64,000 bases of DNA from Roseiarcus sp963749715 (lineage in GTDB: Bacteria > Pseudomonadota > Alphaproteobacteria > Rhizobiales > Beijerinckiaceae). This document shows, piece after piece, positions 17,851 to 28,744 of the stretch (the stretch's first letter is position 1; each line of letters begins with the position of its first letter). Location: positions 186,001-250,000 of the forward strand of contig CAVVNR010000001.1 in the NCBI GenBank assembly GCA_963749715.1, written 5' to 3'. A model generated the notes under the pieces. The model was not told the origin of the DNA. It did not search any database and saw only the letters and a list, made by a program, of their open reading frames with translations. The position numbers and the translations under genes are program-made.

Positions 17851-18438
17851 TTGACCCTCGGACGGCGGCCCTGGCCGCAACCAGCGCGTGCGCCGGCTTC
17901 GCGGCCTCGACATTGGTTTCGCCCACGTTGCCCGGGAAGGCGCGCCGAATCGCCTCCGGGACGCTCTCCGGCGGGACGAGCCCGACTGCAACCGCGAAGG
18001 CGCCGAGCAGGGCTGTGTTCGGCGCGGGACGGCCGACGAATTTCATCGCCAGTTCGGTCGCGGCCACAGCTCTAACGTGGCCCCCCGGCCGCCGCGTGGC
18101 GAGCGCGTCGAGATGAATCTCGGACTGAGTTAGGACTGAGTCCGAGCGGCGGTGTTGACAATCAGGTAGCCGTCGGCTTTCAGCTCTTCGGTGACGTCGA
18201 GCGACCAGAACAGCGTCGGATCCTGCACGATCAGTGCGTCGGTCCCCTGGATCGGTTCGCGCAGTCGGATATCTCCATCCGCGATCCGGCAAAAAGGGAG
18301 ACCGGCGCACCGGTGCGCTCGGAACCGAAGCTCGGAAACGCCTGCGCGTGCTTGCCTTCGAGAAATGCGGCGACCGACAGCGTTTCCGAGCAGTGACTAG
18401 GCCCTGACCGCCGCGGCCGCGAACCTCGTCTCGAACAT
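17850..18438 (-). pseudogene. porG: 2-oxoacid:ferredoxin oxidoreductase gamma subunit remnant
   Basis: Starts at the ATG at 18438 and reads, through several frames, RGRGGQGLVTA, then ETLSVAAFLEGKHAQAFPSF, GSERTGAPV, FCRIADGDIRLREPIQGTDA, LIVQDPTLFWSLDVTEELKA, DGYLIVNTA and PAPNTALLGAFAVAVGLVPP. These are the hallmark segments of PorG. At least three frame breaks interrupt it. It runs straight into the middle of porA, so the delta gene and the start of porA have been lost. The order gamma then alpha matches an ancestral four-subunit operon. Confidence 0.75.
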
Positions 18439-18508
18439 CCGCGCTCAGCGGGGCGCCGCGAATGGTTTATCGTTGGCGGGAGTTGTCGCGGCGCCATAGT
18501 CCAAGTCA

Positions 18509-21500
18509 ATGCGCCGCGGGGCCGATCGCGGCGCGGATCGCGGCGATGCCAACGTGTGCAAAGTGTGTTATCGTTGCGGGAGCATGCGGTGCGGCCCAGT
18601 AGGTGGTCTGCATCCGCGCCCGGAAGGTCTTAGAGTGGGCGGTGAGGCAAAAAACTCCGCGCAGCCGGCTCCGTCTTTGGGCGAGCGGCGGCAAGTCACC
18701 GTGCTGTTTGCCGACATGGTTGGCTTTGTCGAGGCGTCCGAGCGAATTGGCGAGGACGCCACCTTCTCCCTGATCCGGCAGATCTATGAACTGCTGACCG
18801 CCGCGATCAAGGATCAGGGCGGCTGGGCCAAGGACTTCACTGGCGATGGCGTGATGGCGCTGTTCGGCGCCTCCGAGGCGCTGGAGGATGCGCCGCTTAG
18901 AGCCTGCCGCGCCGGTCTCCTGATTCACCAGCGGCTAGCCGCCGCCGCGTCAACGTTCGAGAGCCAATACAGCATCCGGCCGCAGATGCGCATCGGCGTC
19001 AACTCCGGGCTTGCGGTCGTGGCGAAAATATTCAGTCAGGACGCCACAGTGACGGCGCTCGGCGACACGGTCAACCTGGCTTCGCGCCTGCAGAAGCTGG
19101 CCGAGCCTGGGTCCGTCTATTTGAGCGAATCGATCCGGCGCCTGGTCGAAGGACAGACTGAGACCAGGTTCGTCAGCGAATTCGACATCAAGGGCAAGAT
19201 CCGAGCCGCAGAAGGTCTATCGACTGGACTCGGTCCGGCCGGGCGCCACTCGGTTCGAGACCTCGGTCTTCCGGGGGCTCAGCGCCTATGTGGGACGAGA
19301 GCGCGAGTTGCAGCTGCTCGAGCGCAGCCTGGCGGAGGCGCGGCGCAAAGTCTGCATCATCGATGTGGTCGCCGAGCCGGGTATGGGGAAGTCGCGGCTG
19401 CTTCATGAGTTCCGGCGCCGGTCGAGCGACGCCAGGGCGTTCCTCCTTCAAGGAGGCTGCTCGCCCGACGGGAGGCAGACGCCATTCCGGACCTTCATCG
19501 AGGTGGTGCGCGGCCTGTTTCAGGTCGGCGTCGACGAACCGGAAGGCGACGTCAGACGTAAGCTGGAGCAAGGGCTCGCCAGTCTCGAGCTGAACTCGCC
19601 CCAGTCTTATGGCCTCCTCCTCAATATGATCGGCCTCAAACCGCCGGACGGGGCGCTCAGCGGGCTGGACGGGGTGCTGATCGGGCTGCGCACGCGAGAG
19701 ATGCTGCAGCGGCTACTGGAGGCGCGCTGCCGCCGTTCGCTAGCTCGCGCTCTTGATCGAGGACATTCACTGGATCGATCGTGCGTCCGAAGAGGTCCTC
19801 AGCAAGATTGCCGACGACAATGCGCGGCTTGGCATGCTCATCCTCCACACGCGCCGGCCGGAATACCAGCCTCCCTGGAGCGGCGGCCCCAGCGTCACTA
19901 CGTTGCGGTTGGATCCTCTGTCGGCGGAAGACATCCAGCGCCTCGTGCAGACGAGGCTCGGAGTTGACGCCATGCCCGAGGCGCTGACCCGCGTCGTGAT
20001 CGAGAAAGCAGACGGAAATGCGCTGTTCGCCGAGGAGATCGCGAGCTTCCTGGTCGAGCGCAACGTGCTCAAGGTCAGCGACGGGGCGTTGGCGTTCGAC
20101 CTCGGCAAGACAACGACGCTGTTGCCCGCGAGCATCCAGTTGCTGCTGACGGCGCGCGTCGGCAGCTTGGCCGTCGAGGATCGCGAGGTCCTCCAGGTGG
20201 CGGCCGTGATCGGACGAAGTTTCGATTACGAGCTCCTGGCTGCTGTCGTTGGACCCTCGCGCGATCTCATGCCGCACCTGGCGGCGGCGGAGGCAGCCGA
20301 TCTCCTGCGCTACGACGGCGCCGCGCACGATTTTTCCTTCAAGCACGCGCTGCTTCGCGACGCGCTCTACGACAGCTTGCTGGCGTCTCGACGCGCCGAG
20401 CTGCACCTGCGGGTCGCGCGCGAACTCGAGCGGCGGCGCGCCAACCAGCTGATCGAGGTCGCCGAGATCCTCGCCCACCATTATTCGTTCACTGGGGAGG
20501 CCGGCAAGACTTTCGAGTACAGGTATCTTTCGGCGAGGAAGTCGCTTGGGGTCTACCTGCTCGCGGAGGCGGAAAGGCATTTCCGCGAGGCGCTGGCCGT
20601 GGTCGACCGCACACCGGGCTGCGCAGACGCCGAAGCGTTCGCCAGTGCGGTCGCCGGCCTCCAGGAAGTCCTTCATCTCAAAGGGGAAGTGCAGGAGGAG
20701 AAGAGCGTCGCAGAGCGATATCTTCCGAAGCTCGAACAGGCGGGCGCCTCGCCTCAGTTTGTCTTCGCCCTGCATATTCAAAGCATGATCCTCACCCACG
20801 GATACGAATTTGAACGGGCGGAAGCGGTATCCAAACGCGCGCTTGAGATCGCCTTGCGGATCGGCGACGCCAGGGCCGCGGGTTACGCCCGGCACGCACT
20901 GATGTTTTGTTCGACCTTGCTCGGCCGGTGGCCCCTGGAAGAAGCCGAGCGTTTCGGCGCCGAACTGATCGCGGACGCCGAACAGGTCGGCGACAACTAC
21001 CTCTTGAACTGGGCCTACTGGTCGGTCGCGTGGGACTATCTCGTGCGCGGTCTGATCGTCGACGCGCGCGTATGGGCTCACAAGTTGATCAAGTCAGGAC
21101 ACCAGCGCAAAGACCGGCGAACGCTGGCAATGGCCTATTGGACGTTGGGCTGGATCGACCTGGCGGGGGAGCGCTTCGATGACGCCATCAATGACGCCTC
21201 GGAGTGCATCAAGACGGCCGTGACCCGGCTCGACGTCGTCACCGGCAATTACGTGAAGGCGTATGCGGAACTGCTCAGCGGCCAGATCGACCAGGCCCTG
21301 CCGCGGCTTCAGGAGCAAAGGGGGTGGCTCGAGTCGAACGGGTGGGTGTTCAGCGCCAACGGGGCCGATTGCTCGATCGGCACGGCGCTGGCTCTCGGCG
21401 GTCGGTTGAAGGAGGCGATCCGCCATTTGGAGAAGGCGATCGCCGTCAGCGACGAGCACGGAGACGTGTACGCAGCCAGCTGGAATCGAATCGCGCTGGC

Positions 21501-21843
21501 GGAAATCTATCTTGCGATTGTCGCCAACTCGGGAAAGCCGTCGCTGCGCGTCCTTGCGAACAACCTCGGCGTGATCGTGACCGGCAAGCTCCGCGGCGCA
21601 GGGCGAGCGCTCGCACTGCTCGAACAGGCGCGTAACATGAGGCAGGTGCATGAGCGCGGCGTCGTGAGCGCTCGCATCGACTTCGACGTCGGGCTGCTGC
21701 TCGAACGGAACCGGCAGTTCGACGCCGCCCGTCGGCGCCTCCTTTCGGCGCGCGCCGCGGCCGAAGCCCAGGACGTCCCGCCGATGGTCGCCCGCATCGA
21801 TGCGGCGCTCGCCCGTTTGCCCGTCGAGGCGGCGGCCGGGTGA
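18509..21843 (+). CDS. Class III cyclase - AAA ATPase - TPR protein (two frameshifts)
   Basis: Three frames join into one protein of about 1,100 residues. The cyclase domain (from ~18680) has QVTVLFADMVGFVEASERIG, KDFTGDGVMALFGA and ALGDTVNLASRLQKLAEPGS, so metal and transition-state residues are present. A one-base insertion near 19199 leads to the ATPase part: YVGRERELQLLERSL, Walker A EPGMGKSRLLHEF. A second insertion near 19743 leads to Walker B LLIEDIHWIDRASEEVL and helical/TPR repeats to 21843. Removing one base at each point restores the frame, so the gene is probably intact in the organism. The start codon is uncertain (18509 or the ATG at 18584). This architecture occurs widely in soil bacteria; its signal is unknown. 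Confidence 0.78.
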
Positions 21844-21885
21844 CCCGATCGCGCAGAGCGACGAGAGAGGTCGGCGGCGGCCTCG

Positions 21886-22839
21886 TCAAAGCCACCACCA
21901 CGGGGAGTTGTTGGCGTAGAGCGTCACGACCTCGCCAAAGGCGAAGCTGCACTCCATGTGATACTGCGACATCGGAGCAAGCGGCGTTCCGGCGGGAATC
22001 CCGAGGCTGGTGGCGAGCTGAAGGCTGGGGTAGTCGTTGATCGTGATCCGTGCCTCCGGCAGCGGCTTGAGGTCGCCGGTCGCTTCGATGAAGGTGTACG
22101 ACTGCAGGATCGCCTGGTAGCAGGCGTTGAGCGTCGAGAGCGTCGGGTCTCGAAACTGTTTCATCTGCACGCATCCGAAGACCACGGGATCTAAAACGAG
22201 CGATCTCGCCAGAAGCGGATGGGCGAGATTCAAAAGATCGGTATCGATTTCTCCGTACGGCCACTTTCGCGCATTTGCTCCGGTCGCCTTGTCGCCCGTG
22301 CCAGCCGACTCGATCCTGACGACGCGGTGAGGCGCCGCCCTGACCCCACCGGTCAAGCTGGTAAACACCTCGGTGCGAACGGTAGTGAACGGGCTCTTCG
22401 TTGGAGATGGGGTAAAGCTTCCAAGCAGTTTCTGGGAATCCAAGCACGTCCCTGCCAGCAAAAGCGGACCACGAATTGTCGACAACGAGAAAAGGACAAA
22501 AGAAAGATACTTCCCCGTCAGGCACAAGCCAGCCGCCGACGTCGATATATTTCGCTACGAAGAGACGAATACAGCATTCATTTTGCGTAATATAGCCCGC
22601 GGGCGGAAAGAAGGCGTATTCCATCTTAGGGTAATGAATGATCTCCAGGTCAAAAAAGGGAAAGATGGGTCGAAATTCAAAGCCGCGGTCTTCGAGCTCG
22701 CCGACGTTGAGAAGGTCATCGCAGAGCTGTTTCAATTGACCAAATCAGCGCTGCAGGCGAAAACTATTGATGCTGAACATCCGGAAACAGGATAGGGCGG
22801 CGGAGCCTGAACATCGCCGATTTGATTGTGATAGAGCAT
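21886..22839 (-). CDS. Acetoacetate decarboxylase-like protein (frameshifted)
   Basis: The start is the ATG at 22839, with GGAGGAACG directly upstream, an excellent ribosome-binding site. The frame shifts near 22745 and again near 22380. Pieces in order: MLYHNQIGDVQAPPPYPVSG, QLCDDLLNVGELEDRGFEF, FPFFDLEIIHYPKMEYAFFP, CPFLVVDNSWSAFAGRDVLG, FPETAWKLYPISNEEPV, WPYGEIDTDLLNLAHPLLA and SQYHMECSFAFGEVVTLYAN. The Adc-family segment FAGRDVLGFPE is clear. The family includes decarboxylases and non-decarboxylating aldolase-dehydratases, so the reaction is unsure. It is the last gene of a five-gene minus-strand locus. Confidence 0.7.
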
Positions 22840-22929
22840 GACGTTCCTCCGCTGGTGCTGGATCAATTGAAGAACCGACCCCGGACGTTTCCCTCAAATC
22901 GGTCGCCGACGCGGTTTTGCGGGGCGCTT

Positions 22930-24016
22930 TCACACGATCGGCTGCGGCGAACCCATATCGTGCGCCGGCTCGCAGGCGGGCAAGTCGAGATCGATCCGCG
23001 TTGTGCCCTCGATTCTCAAGACGAAATCCGCGCCGTAAACCCGGCCCGGCGTCTGAAACCGGGCTCGAACTCGCCGGCGACGACGCGCTCGGCGATGGCG
23101 ACCGCGGCGAGCGCGGTAAAGTCGTACCCGTCCGCGGTCCTGAGCCGCGCACGGACTCACGCGCCTCCAGGCGTCCTCCGCCTCTGCCACAATGACTGGA
23201 TGCGCAAGCCGCCGCGCCGCCTCGGCAGGGCCTTCCGGGAGGGCCCTGCGCTAAGCCGAAGGGCGGAGCGCAGAATCGGCAATTGGAACGCTTCGCCGAT
23301 CCGCGCAGTCAGCGGGGCGAGGACGCTGCCTGCGGCCCCGACCTCCATGTAGGCTTCAATGTTGGGAATGGCGGTCGTGTGGTAGGCGGATAACGCGTCG
23401 GGCCAGCTCAGCGCCATGCTCGTTCGCTCGCCTTCGCCAAGTCGAAGGCGCGCTCCATTCGTCCGATAGGAACGCGACGTCAGCCTGCTGTTCCGGCGGA
23501 TGCCACGTCAGACGACATGAGCCCGAACGCGCTGCGTGCGGTTCCGCGCGAATAGAGCCGTGACTGAGTCATGCCGAGCCGCAAGTATTTCGCCCCGGCA
23601 ACAGCTCAGCGACATGGGCGGCGAGGCAATCCGTCGCCACGACCGACCAGGCAGCGCCCGGCATCAGCATCACGCCGGCCCGAGTGCCTCCGAATTCGCG
23701 TCCGAGCGCCTCTAGGAAGACCGGAAGTTCGCCGGAAACGTCGAGATAGTGGGTCGCGGCGCGAAACACGCCTCGAGCATCGGCGGCGCGGTGGCGAGGA
23801 AGGGACCCGCAGCGTGGACGACGACATCGATATCCGAGAGGGCCTCGCCAAGGCCTCGATCGAATCGAGACTGACCTTCCGCCATGACGCTCCGAGGAAG
23901 CTCCGCCTGTTGCTCGCACGCGCTCCTCGTCCCGGCCGCCAGCACTGGGGCCAAGCCGACCTCGACCGCCCTTTCGCGATCAACCCGCCGGTAAAGCCGC
24001 TTGATCCGTAGATCAT
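22930..24016 (-). pseudogene. Saccharopine dehydrogenase/trans-acting enoyl reductase-like (multiply frameshifted)
   Basis: From the ATG at 24016 the protein opens with a Rossmann nucleotide-binding motif, MIYGSSGFTGGLIAK. Other frames supply LAPVLAAGTRSACEQQAELP, LSDIDVVVHAAGPFLATAPP, ATHYLDVSGELPVFLEALGR, GVMLMPGAAWSVVATDCLAA, IPNIEAYMEVGAAGSVLAPL and the C-terminal FQTPGRVYGADFVLRIEGTT. The order is collinear with NADP-binding saccharopine dehydrogenase-like enoyl reductases, but at least four frame breaks occur within 1.1 kb. Such enzymes reduce unsaturated polyketide or isoprenoid intermediates; the substrate here is unknown. The breaks may be sequence errors rather than decay. Confidence 0.65.
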
Positions 24017-24126
24017 CAAGCGGCGGCGCACGCTCCCGCGCGTGCGGCGTCCGTACTTGCCCCTGCCTCTGCGGCCGCGGCCGTTCCTATCGCTTGACAT
24101 GCCCCAAAGATCCCCGCCCTCTCCAT

Positions 24127-25206
24127 TCAGGTCCGTTCGAAGATCCAGGTGATGAGGCCGCGCAGAAAATCCTTGTCTCGCGAGGGCGGCAGGCGGCCGA
24201 AGATTCGAGCGAACTCATGCAAGGCCGCACCGGCCAGCCCGTGGCCGATCTTGCGCGCGTAGTCGAGCGAGCCGTAGCGCTCCATCAGAGCCTCTGATCC
24301 ACGCAACGTCATCGACCCGCCGCTCGCTGCGCGGCGCTCCCATGACGCCTTCAGCTTGGCGCGCTCCGCCTGGGCGCCTCGGCGGAACGCGTGGATCAGC
24401 ATCAGCGTGCGCTTGCCCTCGAAGAGATCGCCGAGCGCCTCCTTGCCGTAGCGGCATGGTCGGCGGCAAGATTGAGAAGATCATCCTGAATCTGGAAGGC
24501 GGCCCCGAGGAAAAAACCGAAACGAATGAATTGGTCGAGGTCCACGCGACCCGTGCGTCCCGATCATCGCGCCCACGCGAGTGGGGTAGATGACCGCAAG
24601 CCACGACGTCTTCTTCAATACGAGGGAGAAATAGTCCTCGTCCTCGAGCCCCATCACGTTGTCGCGTCGCCAGCCGAGCTCCATCGCTTGCCCTTCTGCG
24701 GATTCCCGCGCCATCCGCTCGGTTTCGAGGAGAACGTCGAGCGCGAGTTGCGGGCCGAGGTTCTGCCTGTTGTCCAACAGCGGACGCAGGCTCAAGAGAA
24801 GCATCGCGTCGCCCGCGTTGAGAGCGAGCGGGACGCCGTGGAGCGAGTGAAGCGCGGGCGCGCCTCGCCGCAACTCGCTCTCATCCTCGATGTCGTCATG
24901 GATCAGGAAAGCGTTATGCAAAAGCTCGATCGCCACTGCGGAGCGCACGGCGTCAGAGGAGCGGGCCCCGAACGCGCGCGCGGTCGCGATGCAGATGCTT
25001 GGACGCATCATCTTCCCGCCTCGCCGAGGGTAGTCGGCGGCGAGGTCGTAGAGGTACGGACTAGGCTCTCCCGCCGTCAAATACGGCTTCATGGCGGCGA
25101 GAACTTCCAGGCGGCACTCCTGAAGCAGCTCGGCGACAAGCGGCGGCGTCGTCTGGCCTGCCCGTTTCGCTCTTCGGCGTGTGCGCCTACGGCTTGTCTT
25201 CTTCAA
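24127..25206 (-). CDS. Polyprenyl (geranylgeranyl-type) diphosphate synthase (two frameshifts)
   Basis: Isoprenyl diphosphate synthase fold, with helices starting at PPLVAELLQECRLEVLAAMK. The substrate segment is RRGGKMMRPSICIATARAFG, and the first Asp-rich motif is in AFLIHDDIEDESELRRGAPA. After a one-base insertion near 24540 the second Asp-rich motif reads FFLGAAFQIQDDLLNLAADH (DDxxN instead of DDxxD). After another shift near 24450 comes LFEGKRTLMLIHAFRRGAQA, ending GLITWIFERT. It condenses IPP with allylic diphosphates; chain length is not predictable. The start is unclear (perhaps the TTG at 25206). It belongs to the minus-strand locus with the FAD oxidoreductase. Confidence 0.75.
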
Positions 25207-25854
25207 GGACCCGGACACTGATGAAGCCTCCGGGCTCGTGCGTCTGAGCGTCGACGATCGCTCCGCTGTAGAGCCCATGGAGGGTGGCCGTCGGGATGTT
25301 GACGACGAGCACGGATGGCCCTCCTTGACCACAAAGTGGACGTCTTCGAGCGGTTTCTTGCTTCGGCCGGGGGCGGAGTGGAGCGGCGGCACCGCAGGGC
25401 TAAAGCGGTCGGGCTTGACCGAAGGTCGTAGCTCACGTGGGCTGCTGCCGCTTGGATTTCACGCTGGGCGACGTCGCGGGCCGGCGAACCTGGGCCCGAC
25501 CGATAGGTCCGAGCCATGCGCCGAATCGGCGTCCAAAATGTCGACCCCCAACGACGCCGAACTCCTTCGAAAGGTCGAGCGCGCGCTGGAGGCAATGCTT
25601 AAGGTCCTCATCGAAATCAGTCCGAGCTGTAGTTCCTGCGCGGAGTCGCTCGGCGGCCTTCTGTCCCTGGCGGATATGGTCATCGACAACGCCGTAGGCG
25701 AGCTCGACGGCGTGATTGATGACTTTCCTGTGGGCGCTTATGGGAGCTGAGGCGCCCCGGAGTCGGCCGATTGCGGTCCCGAGCCAAGTCCGCTCCCTCG
25801 ATTGGGTCCGTTTCGTGCCGGATCCGGTTTTGTCGCACGAGGATTAGTTGCCAT
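25187..25854 (-). CDS. Uncharacterised protein of the prenyl/FAD locus (frameshifted)
   Basis: The start is the ATG at 25854, after GGAGAGGCTGAG. The protein opens with a disordered stretch (MATNPRATKPDPARNGPN). After a shift near 25740 it becomes helical: HRKVINHAVELAYGVVDDHI, RQGQKAAERLRAG and LKHCLQRALDLSKEF. Further shifts give DVAQREIQAAAAHVSYDLR, LEDVHFVVKEGHP and LVVNIPTATLHGLYSGAIVD, ending SVRVLEEDKP with a stop at 25187. A helical N-terminal and a beta-rich C-terminal part are suggested. I do not recognise the family. Its position between the FAD oxidoreductase and the prenyl synthase implies a shared task. An antisense frame overlaps it (see rejected items). Confidence 0.5.
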
Positions 25855-25890
25855 CTCAGCCTCTCCGATTGTCAGCGGGCTACCGCTGTT

Positions 25891-28096
25891 TCAGGGATGA
25901 TCGAACCCAACGATTTCTTTCAGCGCCGGTGAACCTGACAAAGCGTGCGCCGCGAGCCGCCCGGACATCACCGCCGCTTCGACGCAGCCCAGATTGAGAC
26001 CGCAGTTGGTCCAGTCGCCGGCGACCGTCAAATTGTCATAAGTATTGTCGAGCGGAGATATGCGATGCTCGGCGCTTCCAGGAAGCGACTGGGTGTAGCG
26101 GTCTGTCGGGTTGACGTTCGCTACCCAGAACTGCGAATCGAAGCGGGTTCTGTCTGGCGCCGCGTCTGGCTCCGGCGACGTCGGGCGACCGCCTCTTCCT
26201 GGAATTTTTGATCGTCTGACGTCCACCAACAGCTCCCAGCGAAATCCGCCCTCGGCGTCAGCCGCCTTCGGCCACAGATGGCGCACCTGCTGGTCGAGAA
26301 ACGCGAGCGCGTTGGCGCGAACCTTCTCGCGGCTCGCGGCATAGTAGTCGTCTGCTGCCGCCGTCGCGCCTCGACAGGCTCATGCAGGGCGCCGCAAAAG
26401 TAAGCGATGGTGCGCGGAGGCCGCCGCCAACTTTCCGAGCGGCACGACCTGGCCCATGTCCGACCATGTGTCGAACGGCTTCACGAATGCGGAGAGGGTC
26501 ACCGGCGGCGGCTCCCACCCGAGTTGCTGCAGATCTTCGCTCAGCCAGAGCTGGAACGCCTGAGTCGCGACAGTCTTGACGCTCGCGGCCATCTTACGCC
26601 ATCGGCTGTCTCTGGCAATGAATTCCTTGCAGACGTAGGGGATCGCGCCGAGGCCGACTCCGAGCACCACGAAATCGAAATCCCGCGTCACCTTGAGCGT
26701 CCGGGTCAGCAGTCTTCCTTGCTCCCAATGCAATTCGAAATCGTGCCTCTCGGCTTCTAGCGCCGCGCCGTTTTCGAGTTGCCGGTAGTCGGGGATCGGA
26801 GGGCCAACAGGATTGGCCGTTAATGTTCGACCAGGGGCGATAGTCCCGGCTTTCCCCGCGTTTCCGCCTGAACGCTGAATTCGAGCGCCTCCACGTAGGC
26901 GCGTTCGCCTCGCGTTCTCCCGGCCCGGCTGGGAGAGCCTTACGTTTTCGAGGCGGTGGAAGAACTTGAACTTGACGCCGCGCCGGCGGAGAACCTCGTA
27001 GAATGGCGCAAAGACGACGTCTCCCATGCCTCGCCGCATCTTCCAGAAGAACGACCCCCGATAAGTGTAAGAACATCCGGAATCCGCCGCGAAGTGCATC
27101 TCCCGCGGCCAGCCGCGGTCGGCTCGGATCGCCGCCCTCGTAAGCGAAAACAAGGTCGTAAAGACCGCGCAGAAAAGCAGAATTGAGCGCATGCTCGGAA
27201 GCGCCGTTCATCCGCAGCCATTCCCGGCAATCGAGGTGGTTGATCGCGTCGAGCCCGCGCGGATCGGTAAGCAGGCCGAAACGCATGACCCCGACCAGGA
27301 CAGCCAGGACGAGATCGACGATCTCCCACCGGCGACGAACCTCGTCGTCGGCCGCGACCCAGATTTTGATCCGACGCCTTGATGTTGATGGCGACGGCTT
27401 CGACAAGGCGCAGAAGCACACCCGCCGGAAGCCTCGAGGCAATCTTCAGGCCGCCTCCACGACAGCGAGCGCCTCCACCGCCGCCGCCGCGGTCGCCAAG
27501 AAGCCATAGCGCAGCATGAACGTCGCCTTCTCAACGATCGCCTCGGGCGAAGCGAGCCCCTCGGGCCGGGTGACTGCGTCCCGCTCCGCGCCGTCGGCTT
27601 ATCATTTCGATCCCGACCAGCAGCGTGCGCAGAAGTATCGCCGACCGAACGACATAATTCCGCAGACTGAGCGGGTCGGTCGGCCGGCGGGTCTCCGGGC
27701 AGACCATCCGCCGGGGGAAAATGGGCCGCCAGATGCGCCCATCCGTCGCCGTCAGGGCGCGGCTCGCTGAGGGCGATGTGCGGATCGGGAAAGAACGCGT
27801 CGCGCCAATTCTCGCGATTCGCTCCCGCCCGCTCCACTTCCAAGCTCGGCATAACATTCGCGCAGGAGCTTGAACGCATTCTCGTAGTAGCCGAGCCAGA
27901 TGTGCAGACCGTGTTCTTCGATCCGTCCAGCCGGTCCGCGACCCGAGGCCCCCTTGCCGCCGAGCCGCCAGCCTATTTGGTAGATCGTAAGCCGATACCG
28001 GCCTTTGTGCTCCGGGCGAGTCAATTCGAACGCCGCAGCCATCGTGGCGCACCCTCCGCCGATGACCGCGACTTTGATCGGCCGCGATTGCCCCAT
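25891..28096 (-). pseudogene. FAD-dependent amine-oxidase/desaturase-like oxidoreductase (multiply frameshifted)
   Basis: Reconstructed length is about 730 residues. The ATG at 28096 has GAGG upstream. The N-terminus is a dinucleotide-binding motif (VAVIGGGCATMAAAFELT) followed by IYQIGWRLGGKGASGRG and IEEHGLHIWLGYYENAFKLL, typical of phytoene-desaturase/amine-oxidase-like flavoproteins. Later pieces in other frames: WRDAFFPDPHIALSEPRPDG, FDFVVLGVGLGAIPYVCKEF and AFQLWLSEDLQQLGWEPPPV. The C-terminus has the second FAD segment DNLTVAGDWTNCGLNLGCVE, then AVMSGRLAAHALSG. At least five frame breaks occur. Large NAD(P)-binding proteins of this kind are uncharacterised. It is the first gene of the minus-strand locus ending at 21886. 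Confidence 0.68.
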
Positions 28097-28102
28097 GACC
28101 AT

Positions 28103-28509
28103 CCTCGTTTACGACCGCGACTCGGCCTAACCAAGACCCAAAGTCACAGCCGCAATCAACATCACTGCGCCGGGCCGCTTGCCGGAACGGATCAACGCTT
28201 TCCTTTTGCCGCCTGCGACCGATAGAGATTAGCGGCGAGCCTTCCGCAATATTTCTGTTCACTTGGCCCGGCTCGTGACAAATACGCATCGGTTGGTCTT
28301 CGCCGCAGCCAAGACCCACTATAGAGGCCGTACTTGTTCCGTGGCAATCGTCTTGGCCAATCCTTCCGCCGCCTTTTCAAGGCGATCACTCAGACGGGTG
28401 CAACCCTCAATGGAGGCGCATCTGTCAAAGCGCGTTGTCGGCGAGCGAATGGCGGAAGGGTCGGCGTTGAAAGGTCTTTCGAAGATGGCGCCCCGTGCGG
28501 GAAAGCTAC
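28103..28509. other. Gene-free interval upstream of the FAD oxidoreductase locus
   Basis: About 407 bases between the FAD gene start and the tRNA-Leu 3' end. I see no convincing coding frame. It presumably holds the promoter of the minus-strand five-gene locus, but no clear -35/-10 pair can be picked. Confidence 0.35.
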
Positions 28510-28594
28510 TGGTGCCCCTAGCCGGAATCGAACCAGCACTCCTTGCGGAATCCGATTTTGAGTCGGACGCGTCTACCAGTTCCGCCATAGGGGC
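28510..28594 (-). tRNA. tRNA-Leu, anticodon CAA
   Basis: 85 bases including an encoded CCA end. The acceptor arms GCCCCTA and TAGGGGC pair perfectly. The D region has AACTGGTAGACGCG, typical of leucine tRNA. The anticodon stem TCCGA/TCGGA encloses the loop CTCAAAA, giving anticodon CAA (codon TTG). A long variable arm (TTCCGCAAGGAGT) marks it as class II. The T arm is GCTGGTTCGATTCCGGC, with a normal TTCGATT loop. Confidence 0.95.
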
Positions 28595-28744
28595 CCGCCT
28601 CGAGGCGGACGGCGGGATATAGAACCGAAGCCGCGCAGCGTCAATGTGCGCCAATGGCGCGTAGGCGATGGCCCGAAGCCGCGAAGCCCGCCCAGGAATT
28701 GGAATGAAACACATGGCATGGACGCGTCGATCGCGGTCGCCTAT

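Noticed and set aside
25538..25750. Plus-strand open frame for a 70-residue acidic protein (MSTPNDAELLRKVERALEAM...)
   Set aside because: It looks protein-like, but the opposite strand carries a collinear gene with its own start and ribosome-binding site that continues on both sides (KVINHAVELAYGVVDDHIRQ). I took this frame as its antisense shadow, with some doubt.
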